64,000 nt of DNA from Hofstenia miamia. Lineage: Eukaryota; Xenacoelomorpha; Acoela. The stretch is from assembly GCA_004352715.1 (NCBI GenBank), contig SCFE01000094.1, positions 1,571,200 to 1,635,199 on the forward strand, read 5' to 3'. The stretch's first letter is position 1. The number at the start of each line of letters is the position of its first letter. Position numbers and translations under genes: made by a program. This document shows, one piece after another, positions 20,657-31,622 of this stretch. The notes below the pieces were generated by a model. That model was not told where the DNA came from. It worked only from the letters and a program-made list of their open reading frames with translations, and searched no databases.

Positions 20657-20908
20657 CTGCGTCTTTGTTTATACACACATTGTTAAACAAGATTTAATAG
20701 GCTTTCTATAGTGTGTAAAAATTACTTATATAATTGTGCATGGAGGCATGTAAGCAAAGCCACAATATTTTTCGGTTCCTACAGTTGAAAAATCTCTTTG
20801 AATTTTGGAAAATTTTCGCAAGTACAGTACTGGTTAGAATCATGTTTTATTTTCTTGAAAATTATAAACAAATATAATTTTAAAATTGAAAAGGACGATG
20901 TCTCTTAC

Positions 20909-21016
20909 CTCATTCTTTCCTTAACTGTGAATCTTGGATTAAGAGTTAATTCTGTTTGCTTCAAATTTAAAGAAGAAAATTGCAATGAACAGTCCTGTTG
21001 ATCAAAGGGGAAAAAC
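20909..21016 (-). CDS. Cys-loop receptor (gene M), second half of Cys loop
   Basis: Exon between TTTTAG and GTAAGA on the minus strand. Reads FFPFDQQDCSLQFSSLNLKQ and on to RFTVKERM. Joined to the previous exon it yields a Cys loop of exactly 13 residues between cysteines (C-DATVTFFPFDQQD-C), the defining feature of the family. The tryptophan usually found after the loop (GSW) is replaced by FSS, and no vicinal Cys pair of an alpha-type nicotinic subunit is seen. Confidence 0.85.
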
Positions 21017-21064
21017 CTAAAACGTCATGACTGCATCTTATTTAAGAAAATTATTTATGCTTAC

Positions 21065-21184
21065 GTTACAGTAGCATCACATCCGGTGGTTGTTATAACA
21101 ATTTGATTTCTGAACACCATCCCATCATAACGTATTTGGATTACGGAAGATCCAGGCTCTACAAAATTGACAACTTCTTTAATT
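21065..21184 (-). CDS. Cys-loop receptor (gene M), first half of Cys loop
   Basis: 120-bp exon, acceptor TTTTAG, donor GTAAGC, minus strand. Reads IKEVVNFVEPGSSVIQIRYD, then GMVFRNQIVITTTGCDATV. The V-x-I-x-x-D-G-x-V-x-R pattern followed by a Cys and D-x-T/V is the normal run into the Cys loop. Phases (1 base in, 2 bases out) agree with both neighbours. Confidence 0.85.
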
Positions 21185-21376
21185 CTAAAATAAATTTGCA
21201 TGAATAACCGAAAAAAATCATAATTGGTGTTAAAATATGGTTAAGGATTAGAAGCAGCAATATTTTTAACCGGCTAATATTTGAAAAAATTGTCCTTTTT
21301 TATGAAATGGGATTTCTAATTTATAATACATATTTATATAATATGAAGATATAGGTAACTGCATAGTAGTTATTAC

Positions 21377-21486
21377 GTATTAATTAGTAGAACATCAGGA
21401 ATCCAAATGTCTTGTCCATATACACTTATTTCTTTAATTCCTTGAAATTCTTCCGGACTCCATGTCAATCTTGCATCTCGCCATGA
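21377..21486 (-). CDS. Cys-loop receptor (gene M), W-x-D...W-x-P-D exon
   Basis: 110-bp exon on the minus strand, acceptor TTTTAG, donor GTAATA. Reads SWRDARLTWSPEEFQGIKEI then SVYGQDIWIPDVLLINT. W-x-D-x-x-L-x-W and I-W-x-P-D are the most conserved motifs of the extracellular domain in nicotinic-type subunits. Confidence 0.9.
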
Positions 21487-21776
21487 CTAAAATCATTTCT
21501 TAGTTTATGCCATTTACATAAGCAATAATTATAAAACATATTTTTAGCATGTACACTTCTATTTTCATTATATCCTATCGTTAATTCACATCAAGAACTA
21601 GCAACTATTTTTTAGACTTTTGGTTGTAATTTTCGTAATCGCGGTTAATCTGATAATTAACAGATTAATCGGTCATTTAATGTGCATTTGCAATCTGACT
21701 TTTGCGCTTAGCTATGCCAATATAACGAAGCATATATAAACATATATAAGCACCCTTAAATTATTTGTTTTGACTA

Positions 21777-21841
21777 CATACCACACAAACAACACTTAAT
21801 GTCTTTCTAACAAACGAATACTTTTACATTGAAATTAAGTA

Positions 21842-21842
<1 letters not shown>
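21777..21842. repeat. 66-bp segment identical to 8277-8342
   Basis: Lies in a large intron of gene M, followed directly by a (TA)n tract (to about 21880). Exact duplicate of sequence beside the gap at 8.24 kb. Confidence 0.8.
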
Positions 21843-21882
<40 letters not shown>

Positions 21883-22849
21883 ATATACATACTTGTATAT
21901 GTGGGCTATTATTTTTTGCTAAATGTGCACTTAGGTAAACAAAATCTTTTAGGATCAATTTTAACGTCTCTTTCATTTGAACAATTGAAGAAGTTTGAAT
22001 GATAACATTATATTTTTTATAACTCAAATATAAATAGGCCTACTGACTAGTTTCATTTTATCAGGTTCATATCTGATTTATTGCAGTGTGGTATTAATAA
22101 TATTAGCTATGTCCTCCAATCAGAATGTAGGATCAACTTCAATGATCGCATTTTTAGTATTTAGGATATCTCTGTTATCCTACAAAAACGTTTTGTTTTT
22201 CGTAATAGTTTGATTGTATTTGTAATCAAAATTTAATGCAATTGAATGAAAATATTTCAAAATTTCTACTAACAACATTGATAAAAATTTACCACTCATA
22301 TTTTAGAAATAACGAGTAAAATACTTCAAAAGACGATTATTTTGTGATTAATTGAGTTTCGATATTTATCACCTTTTAGTCACTTTTTCAAGTTCTCGCC
22401 GATCTCTCAGATTTCAAAATTCAACTTTATGGGGGAAAAGTCCCTTTGTCCATCTCTGTCAAAAATGATTTCCCGAGATATTGTACTCTTTTAGTAACAA
22501 TTAGTAACAATTTGCCAAGAAACTGAATTGTACATTGATATGCATATGTAACGTCAATGGATAGGATATAAAATAAGTTACATCTTAGATTACAACTTAT
22601 ATCACAATTTTCGAGAGAAAAATCCTTCCGTTTTGTCAACCATTCGTAATAAAATTTGAAAATAAGCGTGAAAAACCACCCCATGATGAGGTGAATTTTG
22701 ATGAATTCTTTAAGTAAACAAAATTGGCTGAGTTTTAGAAATACTTCGTCATACAATTTCAATTACTTTATTTAACTTTGGTAATTCTTTGAGGCATCAA
22801 TACAAAATAAAAATCTTTAAAAATCGTAATTTGAAAAGTAAAGCCGTAC

Positions 22850-22894
22850 CCAATATTCCCAAACTGCAAGTTGGAGAACCTCGTCTTTAATAGT
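22850..22894 (-). CDS. Cys-loop receptor (gene M), 45-bp exon
   Basis: Fifteen codons, TIKDEVLQLAVWEYW, between CTGTTTAG and GTACGG on the minus strand, phase 0 at both ends. A 45-bp exon encoding this loop-D strand is a conserved feature of nicotinic receptor genes, and it joins smoothly to SWRDARLTW in the next exon (W-x-x-x-W-x-D). Confidence 0.8.
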
Positions 22895-22940
22895 CTAAAC
22901 AGAAAATTTCAAGCCATTTTAAGTACTTCAAATAACATAC

Positions 22941-23052
22941 CAATCCAATTAGTGAACTCAACTTTATATCAAGTGTTAAATTAAGAGGAGTAGGAGGGAT
23001 TAATAAAGAGTAATTTGTAAACAATTTTGTCTTCAGTTCATAGCCAACTTTG
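22941..23052 (-). CDS. Cys-loop receptor (gene M), N-terminal strand exon
   Basis: Minus-strand exon from acceptor GTTGCAG to donor GTATGT, reading KVGYELKTKLFTNYSLLIPP then TPLNLTLDIKLSSLIGL. This is the usual L-x-x-x-L-x-x-x-Y start of the mature receptor followed by the first beta strands, and it ends in phase 0 to match the 45-bp exon. The signal-peptide exon and start codon were not found upstream. Confidence 0.65.
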
Positions 23053-24242
23053 CTGCAACCAACTAAACAATGTAAATTTCATCTCAGTAAATATTCAGAA
23101 TAATAACTACGTTGTCAGAATTCAGATAACAGGTTCGGCGCATAGATGTACATGGACGTGGAAGTTTGAGAGCAAGTCATGGCCTGGTGTAGAGTTCGGC
23201 TTGGGCATACGCAAAATTTAAAAAAAACTGCTTGAATACTACGTAAAAGTGCATATAAATACTATTTATCTTATACTATTCTAAAACTTAATTTAGGTTT
23301 TTACAAGTTCAGTGCAAAAATTGAAGATCAGAAAAAGTTGGTGGAATAGGCATTAATTTCAGTGGAGCTGGCCTAAAGTTTCCTGGGCCAATATTTATCT
23401 TTGTTTCTGCGAATCAATGAAATACATGGAAATCTTTCTATCAGAACAAAATTGATTTCTGAAGGTAGTCATTGTGACCATTAAAGAACAACGACAAATA
23501 CTTTAAAAAATTATGCTTTAAGAAACTTCAATTTATATAGATGCTTTCACCTACATCCAAGTAGAAAGATGCTTCATTTTATATTTATTATTTCAGGGTC
23601 GCTTAGTATGAATGTCCATGCTTGCATATTAAAAAAGAGTCTAATTAAATTAATACGTTAATTCTGAAGTTAACTATTTATAATATTTATCAAAGACCTA
23701 AGTTTTAAAAAAAACTGTCAACTTAACCTTAAACAGCCTAGCGTCCGTTTTAAAGGACAAACCGTTTTACAAAGAATTTTCTCCAAGCCTATTTCCAAAT
23801 TTAAAAATCTTGGGGGGTGGGAAGGTATATTGGGGAACATAAATTAATGCAATGTTGACAATTTTTATTAAAAGCTTATTGCTGTGGCAGAGATTGCTGA
23901 ATAGATAAACAAATTTCTCAGAAATTTTTGAATTTAGAAGGTTTTGAGCCCCTGGAGGCAACAAAGAACTTTGACTGTTTCGTAATATGTGCAAAGATAT
24001 TCCAAATCCATTGAGGCGTGCCATGCGCATTGTCAGAGGTCGCGGGCCGAAGAAAAAAAGACGAAACTCTCCTCTACCATGTGGTCCTTCAGATTGAGCA
24101 CACCATTAATAGTTTTTGAGCTATAAGCGTTTAAAATTTTTTTATAGGATCATAAAAATTTTTAAAAATGTTAACGCAATAAACATAAAACATGCTTAAT
24201 AAAAAATCAAAATGTCTTGCAAATCAAATGCTCAGCTGATAC

Positions 24243-24280
<38 letters not shown>

Positions 24281-24336
24281 GAATTCAAGGTTATACGCCT
24301 GAAACTTTATAGTTTTCCGATGAGATGAGATAATTA
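23053..24336. other. Upstream of gene M, one possible hAT remnant
   Basis: No supportable gene. About 24020-24060 contains CAGAGGTCGCGGGCCGAAG, resembling the GGTCGCGGGCCG end sequences of Charlie-type hAT elements. A (TA)n tract lies at about 24254-24280. Confidence 0.4.
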
Positions 24337-25466
24337 CTGTACCGGAAAGAAGAATTCGGCCAACGATGATTTGTCATAAATATGTCTAAAAAATGGACGC
24401 CAAAAATGTTATTGTTATTTTTTAATTTGATTTGGGGTTGCAGAAAGAGGAATTCATTAATGTAGAGACAATTATCACTGTTTACTTTAAATCTCAACGA
24501 GAAATACTACAACGCTTGTAGTTAGCTAATCTTTTTTTGGAAAAATGTATTCGGCCACTTCATACCAAATCAGAGAAACTGTAAACAAATTTCACTGGTT
24601 GAGCTTTTTTCAGTCTATTTATATTGAAAATGTCTAATAACAGTTTTTCTTTGCCATATACTCTTGCTATCCACGAGTTGATTATCTCCAAACATTTGGA
24701 AGGGATTTGTCGACGTAATGTGGCCCGACATGTAGTACGACCTCGAAGTACTGTCGGGGATATCATCAGACGTTTCGCTTCTGAAAACATCATTGCCCCC
24801 AAGCCAAAGCCAGGAAGGCCAAAGAAGACTTCTAAAACCTCCCAATAAGCTCTTATGTGCCTTTCAAAGCGAAATCCCAGGAAGACTTAAGAGGAATTTC
24901 GCAAGGAATGGGCTGATGGTCACCTTGTGACAGCAAGAACTGTGCAAAACATCCTGAAGAAGTAATCAATTGGGACTTTCGTGGTACCCAGAAAGCAATT
25001 CTTAACCTCAAAGCAAAGATTACGCCAGGTGAGGTGGGTGAGATCTTGCCTCAACTTACTCGGGGGACCATTGGTCTAATGTAATGGTTTCAGATGAGTC
25101 AAGATTTGGGCTATAATCATCGAAAAGAATGTTGATAAAGAGACAACTGAGCGAAAGTTCAGATTCTTGCCTCAATTTACTTGAAGGTCCATGAAGTACG
25201 ATGGGAAGTCTGTAATTGCATGAGATGCAATATGGAAGTGTGGCTTTCGAAAGATTGTTCATATCACTGGTATTCTCCGAAACTCTTAATATGCTCGGAT
25301 TCTAAAAAAGGGAAATCTTGCCACTCCTTACAAGTGATTCAATATATCATCAGGATAGTGCTCCATGTCATGCCTCAAAAGAAATGAAAAACTTCTTCCA
25401 CAATAATGAGGTTGTTATCCTTGCTGACTTGCCTGGCCTGGCCAATCTCCAGACCTTAACATTATC
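24337..25466 (+). mobile_element. Tc1-like transposon, copy A (broken)
   Basis: The left end (CTGTACCGGAAAGAAGAATTCGGCCAAC-type sequence beginning next to TA at 24335) is inverted at the right end of copy B (26693-26723). A second, direct copy of the end (GGAAAAATGTATTCGGCCAC) lies inside near 24539, giving the IR/DR layout of many Tc1 elements. Copy A stops at a single N without a right end. Confidence 0.75.
24624..25450 (+). pseudogene. Tc1 transposase, copy A
   Basis: Starts MKMSNNSFSLPYTLAIHELI, with paired helix-turn-helix regions (GICRRNVARHVVRPRSTVGD; GRPKKTS linker), then after a stop at about 24846 NPRKT.EEFRKEWADGHLVTARTVQNILKK, VMVSDESRFGL (first Asp), QDSAPCHASKEMKNFF (second Asp) and a decayed LADLPGLANLQTL where PDLNPIE is expected. 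Multiple stops and frameshifts. Confidence 0.85.
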
Positions 25467-25467
25467 N

Positions 25468-26723
25468 TGTTTACTATAAATCTCAACGAGAAATACTACA
25501 ACGCTTGTAGTTAGCTAATCTTTTTTTGGAAAAATGTATTCGGCCACTTCATACCAAATCAGAGAAACTGTAAACAAATTTCACTGGTTGAGCTTTTTTC
25601 AGTCTATTTATATTGAAAATGTCTAATAACAGTTTTTCTTTGCCATATACTCTTGCTATCCACGAGTTGATTATCTCCAAACATTTGGAAGGGATTTGTC
25701 GACGTAATGTGGCCCGACATGTAGTACGACCTCGAAGTACTGTCGGGGATATCATCAGACGTTTCGCTTCTGAAAACATCATTGCCCCCAAGCCAAAGCC
25801 AGGAAGGCCAAAGAAGACTTCTAAAACCTCCCAATAAGCTCTTATGTGCCTTTCAAAGCGAAATCCCAGGAAGACTTAAGAGGAATTTCGCAAGGAATGG
25901 GCTGATGGTCACCTTGTGACAGCAAGAACTGTGCAAAACATCCTGAAGAAGTAATCAATTGGGACTTTCGTGGTACCCAGAAAGCAATTCTTAACCTCAA
26001 AGCAAAGATTACGCCAGGTGAGGTGGGTGAGATCTTGCCTCAACTTACTCGGGGGACCATGAATTATGGTGGGAAGTCTGTAATGGTATGGGGTGCAATA
26101 TGGAAGTGTGGCTTTCGCAAGATTGTTCACATCACTGGTAGTCTATTAAGCTCTTAATATGCTCGGATTCTAGAAAAAGAATCAGCAGGATGGTGCTTAA
26201 TGTCATACCTCAAAAGAAATGACAAATTTCCTCTTTACTAATGGGATTGCAATCCTTGCTGACTGGTCTGGCCAATCTCCGCACAATCGAAAATATGTGG
26301 AAAGAGGACAGCATACTCTTCACACTGAAGACGAGCTGTGGAGCGCAATAAAGAAAAAAATTTATGCAATTCCCAACAGCTTTATTGAAAGACTTTTTGA
26401 TTCAATCCCTGATCGCTTGAAGTTGTTATTCGCTCAAAGGGACATCCTACAAAATATAAGAAGAGACAATTTTGTTTCTAAGTGCTTGTATTGCATCAAT
26501 TCTATATTTATGTATCTTATTTTGAATTTACTTTTTTCGATGACCAAATACATTTTTCCAATACAAGTTTTTTATTTTGATAAAAATTAATAGCCAATTG
26601 TTATTCTACATATTTTATGGTATTAGACATACAAATTATTCTTTCTTAATTTAAGTAACACTTAGTTATAATTTATTATTTACTCAAAATAGCAAGTTGG
26701 TCGAATACATATTTCCAGTACTG
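25468..26723 (+). mobile_element. Tc1-like transposon, copy B (broken)
   Basis: Starts directly after the N at 25467 and matches 24479 onward for nearly 600 bp with essentially one difference, then loses about 120 bp covering the first catalytic Asp. It continues as a diverged copy to a right terminal repeat at 26693-26723 next to TA. Confidence 0.75.
25613..26480 (+). pseudogene. Tc1 transposase, copy B
   Basis: Same N-terminus as copy A. The segment with DESRF is deleted. The downstream part reads GKSVMVWGAIWKCG, QQDGA*CHTSKEMTNFL and then ILADWSGQSPHNRK, where PDLNP is lost, with a C-terminal ELWSAIKKKIYAIPNSFIER that is well kept. Confidence 0.8.
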
Positions 26724-28129
26724 TAAGTAATGACTGATTGTTTTGCAAGGTCGCAGCAGAAGTACTTAAATTGAGTGAATTTACTCGCTTAGTGGATTAA
26801 TTTTTTCCCGTCCAAAATCAAAAAATTTCTTAATGCCCAAACAGAAGAGGGCCATTTTTGCAGATATTGGAAGATTATCTTTAATTATTTTGTCATTTCT
26901 CACCAATTTTCCATCAAATTTATTTTTGGTACATACAATGCATTCGAATTTGAAATAAATGCAGTTTTGATAATTATTGTTTATTGTGTATACATACACA
27001 ATTAGTAAGCCATTTATTTTGCATTCAAAAATAATTCGTCCGTTTAAGGAGGTAAGGTTGCTGATGTTACTCGAAGCTCAAAATAATCTAAATATTATTC
27101 ATCACAATCATGAGTTGGAGTGGGTTGGAGAACTTGTTTCTATCTCTGACGTATCACCAAGGTTCATACCGAGAAATTTCGAAAATATCATTTTTGACCT
27201 AATTTGGAGCCTGGGTTAGGGTATTAAAAAAATGAGAGAACATTTGTTAATTAATAAAGTCAAGATAAATAATGGACATGAAAAGCATGGGTATATGAAA
27301 CTCATGGGTATATGAACTCTGAATGTAAGAATATTTATGTGGCGATCACCAATCGAATTTTTGAAAAAATCTACGAAATAGAAAGTAATCCATCATAACA
27401 AAAGTGACGGAATCACTCAACTTGTTTTCTGCTTTGAGACTCTGAGGTATTAGAAGAATTGCTTTATTAATAACAAATACCTGTTAAGGAGTGGAGAAGC
27501 AATGTCACGAGTACTCCGACCATCAGATTCATCACACTATTCTTACAACTCTACTTGAACAATTGCCAATGCATTCTAATCTAAGCACGTTTAAATTCTA
27601 AAACGTACACACACATGAATTTAATCAAATGCGAAAAACTATTCTTTCATTTAATCTGTGCAACAATACATAAATACTTTAAACTTATTTTAGCATTTGT
27701 GAAACTAAATGATTATTTTGTATGAAACAACTTTTTGGAAAGAAAATTGTACAATGCATGGCGTGACTGCCAATTCCAATTCCAAGAACTAAAATCACTC
27801 TACTTATCAAATATATATACATATATATATAATAAAATGCTTTATTACCATAATAATAGCACTAAAAATTTAAACTAAAAAACGCAATTTTAATTATAAA
27901 TACAATTCGAGCAAAAACAAACGAAATATTTAGAACAATGATTTAAGGTTGAAATTTTCAAAAGCATATTCAAACAGCATCGTCTTAAAAATCTAAGTGC
28001 AATAAAATGTATTAATGTTAGCTGTTTTTTGAAGAAAATTAACCAAACAACATGTACGATTAAAATAAAATAATTATGCCTTTCGTTTACAAGTTTTCTT
28101 AACTTGCAATAACATTAGATCTTGAAAAC
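26724..28129. other. Intergenic, nothing recognised
   Basis: AT-rich, with a short TA tract at about 27807-27828. Short open frames (for example 26977-27219) show no known motif. Confidence 0.55.
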
Positions 28130-28960
28130 GCATGCTCATATGAAGTTGAAAATATTTGTGTCATATTTGTCATTTACAATTTTATTCATAAATAACAAAT
28201 CATTTACTTGGAGTTGTAGAGAAATCGGGAGAGTTTTCAACTTTAAAAGACTATTTTTATATGAAATGCCGGTAGTTATCCCATTTTTACACATTGATTG
28301 ATAACCATCAAGTTTAAGCACATCTGTTAAATTCGGTGAAGCGTACATTAAAATAGAAAAAACCATTAATTGATATAACATTAATCAATATGGTGAGACC
28401 ATGAAAATTTAGAAGTAATATGACACCAAGAGCACGAAAAAATGATTTTCCACAATAAAGGAGGACACTTATCTATCATAAATTGCATTAGAATAGGTAT
28501 TTCTAAATTAAAAGACATGCTGTTATTCAAAGCCCAGTCTTTGATAAATAATAAATCATTTCCGAACGGCGGATAAATCATCGAGCTAAGTAATTTAAGT
28601 AATCAGCAAATAAATATGGAAACGAACTTTTGCATAAAGATAAAAGGTCATTTATCAGCAAAGAAATAAAAGTGGTACTAAGCAAGATCCTTGAGGAATT
28701 CCACTCGGCATTTGATATAACATCACCAATGATGACACATTGAGATCTTCGTGATAAATATGATGTAATTAATGCTAATAAATGGTTAGAAATACCAAAT
28801 ATATTTTTAAGTTTATCAATTAATAATGAATGTGATACTTTATCAAATGCTTTGCTAAAGTCAAGACAAAGGGAAAGCAAAAAACAGTTTGTGTCATGAT
28901 AATGATAAATTTCATTTAAGGTAATTCAAAAATTGTAAAACACAGTTGATGCTTTGATAG
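28130..28960 (-). pseudogene. LINE reverse transcriptase fragment
   Basis: The minus strand reads LSLCLDFSKAFDKVSHSLLI (motif A), SYLSRRSQCVIIGDV, a damaged motif B region (RILLSTTFISLLINDL) and FADYLNYL where FADD is expected. Later segments near 28300 resemble the post-polymerase region. Frameshifted throughout. Confidence 0.8.
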
Positions 28961-29418
28961 TAAAGGGTGCACTGCCGTAAAAATTCCTTAAATATTAATT
29001 TATATACACAGTATATTATTTACAGTATTTATGCTTTCAAAAACTTGGATTGTTATATTCAAATACAACAAAAAATTACTGAATTTTCAAACCAATCTTG
29101 ATATAAATGTACAGTGTATGTAAGAATAGATGAAGATATTAAACTTTGTAGGGAAGAGAATGGTATATTGAAACAAGGCAGTAAAGGAGACACAAAATAA
29201 CATCAACGTTACTACATGTGTACCCACTAAATTATATGTGATTTTATTAAAGCCCAATTTCTTTGTTATGTGATCTAATATTCAATTGTTTTATGTCTAA
29301 CTATGAGTTTTTTAATCCAACACTAATTATAATTTGTAAACAATGGCCTCAGTTTTTTAACAATTTGCAGCAAATCCCTACATCGCGGTGTACCACATGG
29401 AATATTGGAGTACAATTA
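28961..29418. other. Spacer before hAT element
   Basis: AT-rich sequence with no motif found. Confidence 0.5.
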
Positions 29419-31622
29419 TTAGGGATCAGAGATGGAATCAGATCGGATCTTCATTTTGAGAAACTTCTGATCTGTTTCCGATCAGAAAATTTTTAAAACT
29501 TGTGTATTTGTACATTTTATAAATTACACACATTTCTACATTGAATCCCAATTAAAGTGTGTTAATAATCTCAATCTAAGTGAAATTTTGTAATTGAATT
29601 TCATTGTTCATAGAACAGGTTCCGCCTTATTCTTTTCAACAACTTATAAAATTGGTGACGAACACTTCAAATCTGAAAATGCAATTCATTTTAGCCATCA
29701 CATAATGATAAAATAGTAAAGCAACCAATAATATTTGTTTGTACAAACTTGCAAATGGAAGGGCAGAATTCCGAAAAGGATTCTTTCTAATATGTATGTC
29801 AAAGAAAAGGCATAGAGCACAGAGAAGCAAGTGGAATACCTTAGCTTTTGCAAACACTGCAAAAAATGTAAAAATACTAATATAATTTGGGATGCTCTTC
29901 AATCAAAAAATCTCAATTAAATATATATGCAACTTGCAATGCCAAGAACAACTTAGTAGTACTGTACTAAAAAAGTTTGTCATTATTATAATCACTAATA
30001 CAAAAATGTTATGGGACCATACCGTCGGCATACTATTAAGGGGGTATTAATTTCTTTAATCGGTTGCTGTTATATAATTTAAAATTTTTTTAATCCAATT
30101 TAGTATCCAATTTCAGTAAAATTCAAAATTTATATTTAAATCTCCAATTTTGTTTGATTGATTTTAATACACTGTACAAAATTTTTTTTAATTTCTTGCA
30201 ATATAAATTTTGGGGTTGTTGTTTAATTTGCCATTATTTGTGCTATTCTTGTTTTCATCGCCTTAACTGCAATTTTGAAGTAAAATTATTTTGTTTGAAA
30301 CAACAATTCATAGCGACATTGCAAAGTGGTTATTTTTGAATTTGAACATAAAAAATTAATACTGGAGGCAATACTAGTGTCAAGCAAATTTATTGCTTAG
30401 TAAAATAAACAAACAAATAAATACTACAAACTACTATACATGTATATTTACAAAATTAAAAATATGCACACTTTACTTAAAAGGCGTAAATTTCAAATGT
30501 CAAATGAAATTTGGCCATGCGCTTAATTTGTTTGATATTCCTAATAGTGATTGTTTGGATAATAAAATTTTTTTAATTTTTCTTCTGAAATGTTTATAAT
30601 TTTGTTCCTTTTTTATTTCGAGAATGAGGTCATTCCATAATCAAGAAGCGTTAATTGAAAATGAATCTGGACGATTAATACTACTCTGCAAATTGTGGTT
30701 TCTAGCATTGGTTTTGATATAATTGCTTAAAAAGTGCGTAGATTTTGAATTGTGTACATACTTGTGTATCATACAAAGAGTTTGATATTTAATAAAGTAC
30801 AATGGTGCAACGACATTACCACCTTTTATAAAAGTGCTCACTGATTTATGCTTATCAATATAATTAAGAGTTCTTATTGCCCAATTGAATAATTTTGCTA
30901 GTGATGATCGATTATTTGATGTGATATTTTGGAATAAAAAACAACAATAGTTAAAGTTACGTAGCACAAAAGAGTTAAGCATTTGTGATTGAAAGGACTG
31001 CCCTACATTGCGCAAATGATATTTAATACCAGAGGCCATTTTCCTACATTTTGATGAAAAAAATTCAGTAAAACGTAAATCTCTATCAATTACTACACCA
31101 AGATAATTAATAGAATTGCTTTGCTTAATTTCATTATCTCCTACTGCAATTTTGATATTAGAATTTTTTGGTATTGCTTTGGTGTGAAAATAATAAATTG
31201 CGTTTTATCAGGATTAACTTCTAACTTGTTTGTATTAAAATACCTACCATAAAAAACTCAACTATTTAAACTCTATAAATATATTATGATTATAGTTGAT
31301 GACAATTTTAGGAACAAGATTTTTACAAAGCTTACAAATATGTTGATTTGCATGTACTATTTCGTAAGTATATGTCCATTACTTATATCAAGATAGTGCT
31401 GGAAGTACTTAAAATTTTCTATTCGCATTTAAAAAAATCAAATATTTTTTAAGTCCATATTTATTTATTGTTAGAATAATTATTTAAATTCGGATCCGTT
31501 TCGGATTGAATACTAAAATTTTGTTAAAAAATCGAATCGGATCGGATCGGATCCGGATCTTGAAGGTTTGGATCCGGATCGGATCTTAAAATGTTGGATC
31601 CGATTCCATCTCTGTTAGGAAT
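29419..31622. mobile_element. 2.2-kb hAT element with near-perfect 8-bp target duplication
   Basis: Left flank TTAGGGAT (29419-29426) and right flank TTAGGAAT (31615-31622) differ at one base. The ends are inverted CAGAGATGGAATC (29427) and GATTCCATCTCTG (ending 31614). Both subterminal regions carry many GATCGGATC/GGATCCGGATC words (about 29434-29490; 31488-31600). The interior lacks a recognisable hAT transposase and instead contains a LINE fragment, so it is non-autonomous. Confidence 0.85.
30480..31260 (-). pseudogene. LINE 3' segment inside the hAT element
   Basis: Minus strand: KLEVNPDKTQFIIF-type thumb sequence near 31200, then FRLRNVGQSFQSQMLNSFVL-like and NYCCFLFQNI...LAKLFNWAIRTLNYI, ending near 30500 with a W-N-D/L-W-N-like block. 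These regions follow the YADD motif in Jockey/CR1-like LINEs and resemble the C-terminal block of the copy at 12.4 kb. Confidence 0.7.

Noticed and set aside
22427-22762. Minus-strand frame with IDVTYAYQCTIQF resembling a Cys-loop segment
   Set aside because: The FPFD core is absent and the true Cys-loop exons are at 20909-21184; the resemblance is short and probably chance.
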